From assembly GCF_004798865.1 (NCBI RefSeq), contig NW_025335268.1, forward strand, positions 114,735,503-114,799,502: a stretch of DNA of 64,000 nt, read 5' to 3'. A program made the position numbers and the translations under genes. Position 1 is the stretch's first letter. Every line of letters starts with the position of its first letter. This document shows, in pieces, positions 58,236 to 64,000 of this stretch. The stretch is from Varanus komodoensis. Its lineage: Eukaryota; Chordata; Lepidosauria; Squamata; Varanidae. The notes beneath the pieces are model-generated. The model had not been told where the DNA came from. It saw only the letters and a list, made by a program, of their open reading frames with translations, and made no database searches.

Positions 58236-60408
58236 CTAAAATTGGAAACAAAAATTACAGTTTAGGGCTAGAGGAATAGTGAGCAGGGGGTTGGACTCAA
58301 GAAACTAAATGGCCCCTTCCAGTTCTATGATTCTATTATTTAAGATGGTTATGCAAATGGAAGACTAATTCCATTTCTGGCTGGAAAGACAGAAATGAAA
58401 TAGGAATGAACTCTGTTAAAATGAAATATACATTAACATGTGTATCCTCTTTACTGATTCATACATACACTAGATATAAGTGAATATGAGATCTGATGAA
58501 CAGCTACCAGTGTACTGCCTGTGAATTATTTGATTCTTAATAAAAAATTTGATCACATCCATGATTTGTAGCTGCAATGGTGCGATATATATCTTGATAT
58601 TAATTTGTTTTTCTAAAACTGGGTCATGTACTCATTTGTAATCTTACACACTTGAAGAATTGAAATAAAAGATAAACTTTTGAAAATATGAAAACAGGAA
58701 ATAACATCTGTATGTGCAAAAGATAGCTCGATATCCATGGAGCTATCTGAATAGCTGCTGACAATGGGTTAAATTAAGACTGGCAATATTGTGAACGGAA
58801 TGAATCTTTCCACTAATGGGAAGCAATGCAACACAGCAGGAATCCCTGCTGAGTCAATTTTCACAGATTTCCCCAGCAGCTCCCTGTATTGCCTTTTGTG
58901 CTGTTCTGAAGGGTTCCCCTGTCCCTCCACAGTAGTTGTTCAAGAGGCACAGGGAGCTGCAGAGAGAAGGAGAAATAGCAGAGTATGTCTCCCTGCTGCA
59001 TTGTGAGTGGAACTCCAGTAAACATCACTCTGAATCTAGTATTTGCTACAGTATCAATATGTCAAGATTGCTGTGTGTTACTGTTAAATTGTTATCACCA
59101 ACTTACAGTATTCCTTACCCAGGCTACATTTCTGCATGTGTTTCCCAAGAAAATGTTTTGCTCACACATTGGTCCTTTCAAATCATACTCCATGCAATGA
59201 TATTTGAGTAGTATGCCAGAGGAACCCTATAGCTCAAGGAAGGGTGGCTAAAGAGAAAAGAACTATCATAATCAAGAATGTTTAAAAAGAGACTGAAGAT
59301 GAAAAAAAATTCTAGCCAAGCCTGTTTCTGGAAATCTTGGCAAGAATCAGTTGTTCTAGAAAACTCCACAGCACTCTGTACAGAATATGCAAGGCATAGT
59401 GTGATACATATAACATTGCCTTATAAGATATATCTTAAGATAACTTGTTGAAATAGAACAAATAATAGGAAGTTAGTTTTGCATGACATTTGAACAATAA
59501 TGGAAGCAGTCTAAACAAATCTAGAAGAGTTAAAGAATTATACTGATTGATAACCTGCTTTTGTTTTTAATGGTGTGGGTGGGGGGGATATAAGGAACAA
59601 GAGATGCTGGTATAGGTTGGTTGTTTACTGTGTTGGTTGTTTTTTGAAGATCACTTTTTGTTTGGAAATTTTAAGTTTTAAAATTAATGTAAAATAAAAA
59701 ATAAGGCAAAGTTCCACAAAAAGTAAAGCTTAGCTTTACTTGCATAATTGTATTTACATGAAACATAATTTCTATGACCGCTGGATAAAAAACACAACCA
59801 TGTTGCAGCCAGTGCATATATTCTGATTATGGAATTCTAAATTGAAAAGTTAAGAAACTCAAGTCAATCTCTCAGAAGCAAAACTCTGATAATTTCATCT
59901 TGGAAGCAGCTGAATGGGCTTTATTCATGTGTCCCTTTGCCTGAGTTTTACACATACTGGTAAATTTTTCCCTTAATAATCATGAGAGTTGGTCCATCAC
60001 TTTATTCAAAATGAAACAATCCTAACAAAAGTCCTTGTGATAGGAACATTTAGATTTTCAAAAACATGGCATGAAAACCTGTGGTTTGTTGTCCCATTTT
60101 GTAAATTAAGCAATATATTAACTTCTGTTTTTACACATTCACTATTATATACAACCAAGCAATATCCAATTGCCAAATAACCTGAAAGAGCAGTAGTTTT
60201 TATATTATTACACCTAGATTAGATTAAATTGCTGACTTTGTAGTTTACAAAATCAAATGAAATGAATTATATTTTATTTATTTATTTAAAACATTTCTAT
60301 GCTGCCCCCATCGCAACAAAGCCTCGGGGCGGCTCACAAAAAATACCAAAAAAAAAAAAAAATCATTTCTGCCACCAATTTAATGTGAAAAGTCATGCAA
60401 ATTCTTAC
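58236..60408 (-). other. SGIP1: SGIP1 intron
   Basis: The intron is 2173 bases. A short interspersed repeat with an A-rich end lies at about 60265-60365, only about 45 bases downstream of the 12-nt exon in gene orientation. Nothing else is recognised. Confidence 0.75.
60265..60365 (+). repeat. Short interspersed repeat, second copy of the 9310 family
   Basis: It shares tttatttatttaaaacattt, the gccccc..gc block and aagcctcggggcggct with 9310-9475, and ends in an A run (60347-60362). Confidence 0.6.
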
Positions 60409-60420
60409 CGGACTGCGCCT
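60409..60420 (-). CDS. SGIP1: SGIP1 microexon: RRSP (12 nt)
   Basis: The exon AGGCGCAGTCCG is flanked by ...gctgatcacag and GTAAGAAT. It is in phase 0 on both sides and encodes Arg-Arg-Ser-Pro, exactly what the human protein (KSPRRSPGAIKR, as recalled) needs in front of the 25-nt exon. A long pyrimidine tract (tctcttctctcttccttttt) precedes it, with a TGC between the tract and the AG. That arrangement is known for neural microexons that need SRRM4. In-frame skipping would remove RRSP only. The preceding exon was not found in the window. Confidence 0.78.
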
Positions 60421-61129
60421 CTGTGATCAGCAAAAAGGAAGAGAGAAGAGATACCTAGTCAGAGAGTGACAGATCAATAGTAAAAACAGGCTATGGATGA
60501 TCCTCCTCTATGCTTCACAAACAGGCAATTTCAAAATCTAATTTTCCCAGATATCCTTTGTCCTCAGTGCTATTCAAGACAGTAAACCTGTTTCATGCAT
60601 TTTGAAAAATAAATATTTATAAAATGATTGCAGTATTTAGAGAATAAATTGTAAGCTGTGAGGGACTTTGGAGTGAGTGCATATATAGAAAACCTAAATT
60701 CAGATTAAATAATGAAGAACAATATATTCAGCCTTTGCAAGTTATGCCTGTACATTGTCATGAAGCTCAAGCACCCGCTCAAGATTTCCAATTGTTTCTA
60801 TTAATTATTCACAAATGTGTACTCCATATATTCCATTTATACTACATTTCCATAGAGAATGGAAATGAGAATGAAAAATGAAAAAAACAAATACTTGTTA
60901 ACAAAAGTCAAGGAGACTCCACTGTTAGACTTGATAGGTTTACATTTTACTTTAACGGCAGACTTTGCCTTTGTTCTAAACTTTGATGTGGAACTTTGAT
61001 GTCATGTTAACAATCAGTTAAATCAAGCAGCCACGGAACTGAATTGGTCTTGTTCAAATAAAGCAAAGCACTCCAAAAGATACAACATATCAATCTTGCA
61101 TGCTTGGCTTCTCATTTGCACATTACCTG

Positions 61130-61210
61130 CACACTCCTATGCACACCTACTTCAGAGTACATACACTGAGTTCAATTGGGCTTACTCTCAAGTGTGTAGA
61201 GAATTGCAGT
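61130..61210 (+). repeat. Short reptilian repeat (gttcaattgggcttactc type)
   Basis: This has the same family pattern as 21385-21465: ctacttcagagtacat..ttcaattgggcttactctc..gtgtgtagagaattgcag. Confidence 0.5.
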
Positions 61211-62488
61211 CAAGAATGCTCCTACTAATCTGAGTGACTCATAATTATGGGCTTTGCAAGTGGCCTTTTTGAGTCTTTAGATTTGAATTTACTAGCTGCT
61301 CAACTTTATAGCAGTTAAGAAATTTCTAATAAGTAATTCAACAGGAATGGGTTAATTAGAATGGAAAGACACATAGTTAGGTCCAGAATCTACTAATGAA
61401 TAACTGAAGTCCCACTGATTTCAGTGAGCCTACTGTGATTAAAGTTGGGTTCAAAAATGTTTTATGTTTTAGAATTCAGGAATATTATTAGAAAGAATGC
61501 AAATATTAGAATATCAACTCTTGTATTCTTGTCTTTATTTTAACTATAGAAGAAAAGGTAAGGATGGGTGCAGACCTCATGGTTAGGGGACCACATTGTT
61601 ATCAAGAACTTTGGTTTTGAAAAAGACAAGTATTCATTCATTTGAAATGGGCCATAGTGGATAATCTTCCATGATTTGACCTCTACTCCACTCTGAAAAA
61701 CCCACAAAAAGAGAAGTTGTTTGGTGGAGGAATTATAGTGGAAGAGGAGAGAGACAAGGAAAAGCAGAGCCAGGCCTGCACTAGCCCAGCCAAAAGTCTT
61801 TTGTTTTTCTAAGAGACAATTGAAGGGAAGTTCCAGAATAGCTGGTTGCTGATTAACTGGAGTGGCCTGATCAGCTAGAAGCAGTTGTGTGGGTGGGGTG
61901 ATTCATTCTGGTTCCTGACTCCTAGCAGAGCAGAGCATAGAATAGCAGAACAAGCTGTCCCAGCTGGTCTAGGGCCTCTGAGATACAAGCAGCCAAGCTC
62001 CCAAGGAGCGAGTGGCCAGAGTGAGTAAATAGGGAAAACAAACAGGAGGTTGGTGGGGAAAGTTGGTGGGGGGTCCCCATTTGTTCCTCTTTTTTACTTC
62101 ACCTTAATTCCTCTCCCCACCCACACACGCACACACATTTGTTTTTCTCCTTGTAACACACTCTCATTTACTAGTAGGGTTATGTTGCTAACTTTTAGTG
62201 AAGACATTCAAAAGTACCAGTTTTCACAACAGCCCCCGCTCCCAAGAAAAAAATCACTAAGGTGGCACAATGAACAAAGGAGACTCCACAGTGGTGGTGC
62301 CTGCAACAACAGCAACAGCTGCACACTAGTGTCCCTGTTACAAGAAAACATGACAGCACTGGAGCAGTGAGGGTCCACTCTCCATATAATAAAAGAAAAT
62401 GAACAGCTTTTAAACAGAGCAGAGGAGCTGCAACAGCTAAATGTAGCCCAGAAGCAAGAAGAGCATCAGCAAACTCTGGGTGAGCTGA

Positions 62489-63312
62489 TGGTGAGCACAA
62501 CTGAGGAGCAAGTACTCCAGATCCAGAAGGAACAGGACAGACTATGGAAGTGGGCCAGGGATAAGTGCAAAGTCTTGCACTTATGGCATAAGAATGGGTC
62601 TCATAAGTACAGGCTAGGGGATAAGTGGCTGAAGAGCAGCACTTGTGAAAGGGATCTCAGGGTACTGGTTGACTGCAGGCTAAACACGAGTCACTTGTGA
62701 TGGTCAAGAAAGTGAATGCTTCCATTGGTAGGTCACCAGAAACATGAAGTGTAGATCGAGAGGGGTATAACTACCACTCTGAATGACTCTGGTGTGCCTA
62801 CATCTGGAGTATTGTGTTCAGTTCTGGGCTCCACATTGCATGAAGGATATAGCCAGGTTAGAATTGGTGCCGTGTAGGGCCACAAGGATGGTGTCTAGAT
62901 TGCAGGGAAAGCTGTATGAGAAGAGACTGAGGGAGCTAGGCCCTTTCAGCCTGCAGAAGAGGAGACTCTGAGGGGATCTGTTGGTGATATATAGGTACAT
63001 GATGGGGTGTCACATGGAGGTGGGTAGAGACCTGTTCTTCCCCTGCAGAGAAGGGCAGAACACTTTCCAATGGAGCAAAGCTCAGGGAACCAAGATTCAG
63101 GGTGGATGCCAGGAAGTACTTCCTGACAGTTAGGACTCCTAGGGTATGAAATGGGCTTCCATGGGAGGTGGTTGAAGGCCCATCACTGAGGGTGTTCAAG
63201 GATAGGCTAGATGTGCACATGGTAGACATGTCATGATCAGAGCCAGCTGGAGCTGGGGATCAGACTAGATGGCCTGGGAGACACTTCTGACTCCATCTGT
63301 TTTATATTTCCA
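62489..63312 (+). mobile_element. CR1 3' fragment nested in the second-subfamily CR1
   Basis: Starts in ORF2 (cacaactgaggagcaagtac). It carries [34 protein letters not shown] and a [17 protein letters not shown] block, and ends at gacatgtcatgatcagagcc..ttttatatttcc. A six-base agctga is present near both ends (62483-62488 and 63313-63318), a possible short target duplication. At least three frame breaks are visible. Confidence 0.85.
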
Positions 63313-63373
63313 AGCTGAGGCAGCAGAAGAGAAGCCTGAGGAAAAGGAAAATTAGGAAACTCACTGGAACAAG

Positions 63374-63757
63374 GTGACAGACGCAAAACACTCTGCACCA
63401 GTGGAACTCTCTAACTGCTTTAAGTTCCTTGAGGAAGGAAGGTGTGAGAAACCCACTGTGAACAAACTACATGACACACTGTGTAACTCTGAAAAAGAGA
63501 CAAAAGTCCAAGCAAGAAAGGAAAAGGATGATAAAGCTTGCAACAACAAAAGGAGAAGAGTGCTAGTTGTGGGAGATTCCCTTTTGCGTGTGATGGAAAA
63601 ATACTTATGTTTCAATGACCCAGAGAATCACCAAGTATGCTGTCTCCTGGGCACCAAGATTGAAGACATAACCAAGAAGTTCACACATCTCATACAACCC
63701 ACTTATAAATACCCCTTCCTTCTCTTCCACATGGGAACTAACGACATTGCCATGTGA
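63374..63757 (+). pseudogene. CR1 ORF1 esterase part, second subfamily (stops early)
   Basis: The frame carries RRVLVVGDSLLRVMEKY (Ser block), NHQVCCLLGTKIEDITKKF and FHMGTNDIAM. A stop ends it right after the NDxA block. The C-terminal block with NDGLHLTRHRK (about 63946-63981), which keeps the esterase His, lies downstream in another frame. It is the same subfamily as 16752-17264, with which it shares most residues by eye. Confidence 0.82.
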
Positions 63758-64000
63758 AGCTTTGCTGAAATAACATAAGACTTTGAAGCTCTAGGGAGGA
63801 AAATAAAAAACACTGGGACCCAGATAGTCTTCTCCTCAATCCTACCAGTACCTGGAAGAGGAACTGGCTACAATGGTGGTGCCATAACGAGAGAAGATGA
63901 TTCTGGGACTACAAGCTAAGGATCCTGGAAGATAGACAATTGGCAAATGATGGGCTGCACCTCACAAGGCACAGAAAGCAGATGTTTGACCACTACATGA

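Larger units (their letters stand above)
60421..64000 (-). other. SGIP1: SGIP1 upstream intron
   Basis: No further coding piece was found; the expected upstream peptide (..LSPSPVRKSP) is not visible on the minus strand to the window edge. It holds an old short repeat (61130-61210) and a second-subfamily CR1 (61835-64000) with a nested CR1 tail. Confidence 0.65.
61835..64000 (+). mobile_element. CR1 LINE, second subfamily, 5' part (runs out of the window)
   Basis: The 5' block (gcctgatcagctagaagcag..tctggttcctgactcctagc) matches the copy starting near 16262. The ORF1 esterase region is at 63374-63757. It is interrupted at about 62489-63312 by a CR1 tail of the other subfamily. It ends at the window edge in the last part of ORF1. 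Confidence 0.82.

Overview
This is vertebrate nuclear DNA, most likely from a squamate reptile (lizard or snake). The evidence is the repeat mix: many CR1 LINEs of two subfamilies, a near full-length BovB (RTE) LINE, a DIRS-type tyrosine-recombinase element, and short L2-like tails with (AAATA)n ends. Species was not determined, and no tool was run; similarity statements are by eye and from memory of protein families.

The only host gene recognised is SGIP1 (SH3-containing GRB2-like protein 3-interacting protein 1), on the minus strand. Ten consecutive coding exons run from about 60420 down to 23587: 60409-60420 (12 nt), 58211-58235 (25 nt), 57527-57578, 51417-51502, 49845-49937, 48401-48475, 41102-41554, 32354-32487, 30323-30449 and 23587-23646. 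All have AG/GT borders and the reading phase is continuous across every junction (1117 nt, about 372 codons). They encode the linker and AP2-activating/proline-rich middle of the protein and the first residues of the C-terminal mu-homology domain. The N-terminal membrane-binding exons should lie beyond 64000, and the rest of the mu-homology domain to the left of position 1. Everything else is intron.

Layout: 1-10480 is a large terminal intron holding a DIRS fossil (73-10480, minus) with an almost complete CR1 (about 1603-6020, minus) inside it. 10481-23586 is the same intron, with a tRNA-derived SINE remnant, a second-subfamily CR1 (16262-18905, plus), a DIRS-end fragment and CR1 tails. 23587-60420 is the exon-bearing part; its introns carry CR1 copies at 30985-31802, 44298-44756, 45101-47886 and 53579-56636, a non-autonomous hAT element with a CTTTC array (33821-34314), BovB (34351-37466), a pogo/Tigger-like MITE (52821-53249), an RTE endonuclease fragment (about 56945-57245) and several microsatellites. 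60421-64000 is upstream intron with another second-subfamily CR1 start running off the window and a CR1 tail nested in it.

The most notable observations are: a complete DIRS architecture (inverted terminal repeats plus an internal complementary region) in a reptile intron; a 12-nt in-frame SGIP1 microexon with a UGC motif in its acceptor region; and well-preserved nested LINE insertions, mostly antisense to the host gene. No new gene system beyond these was found.
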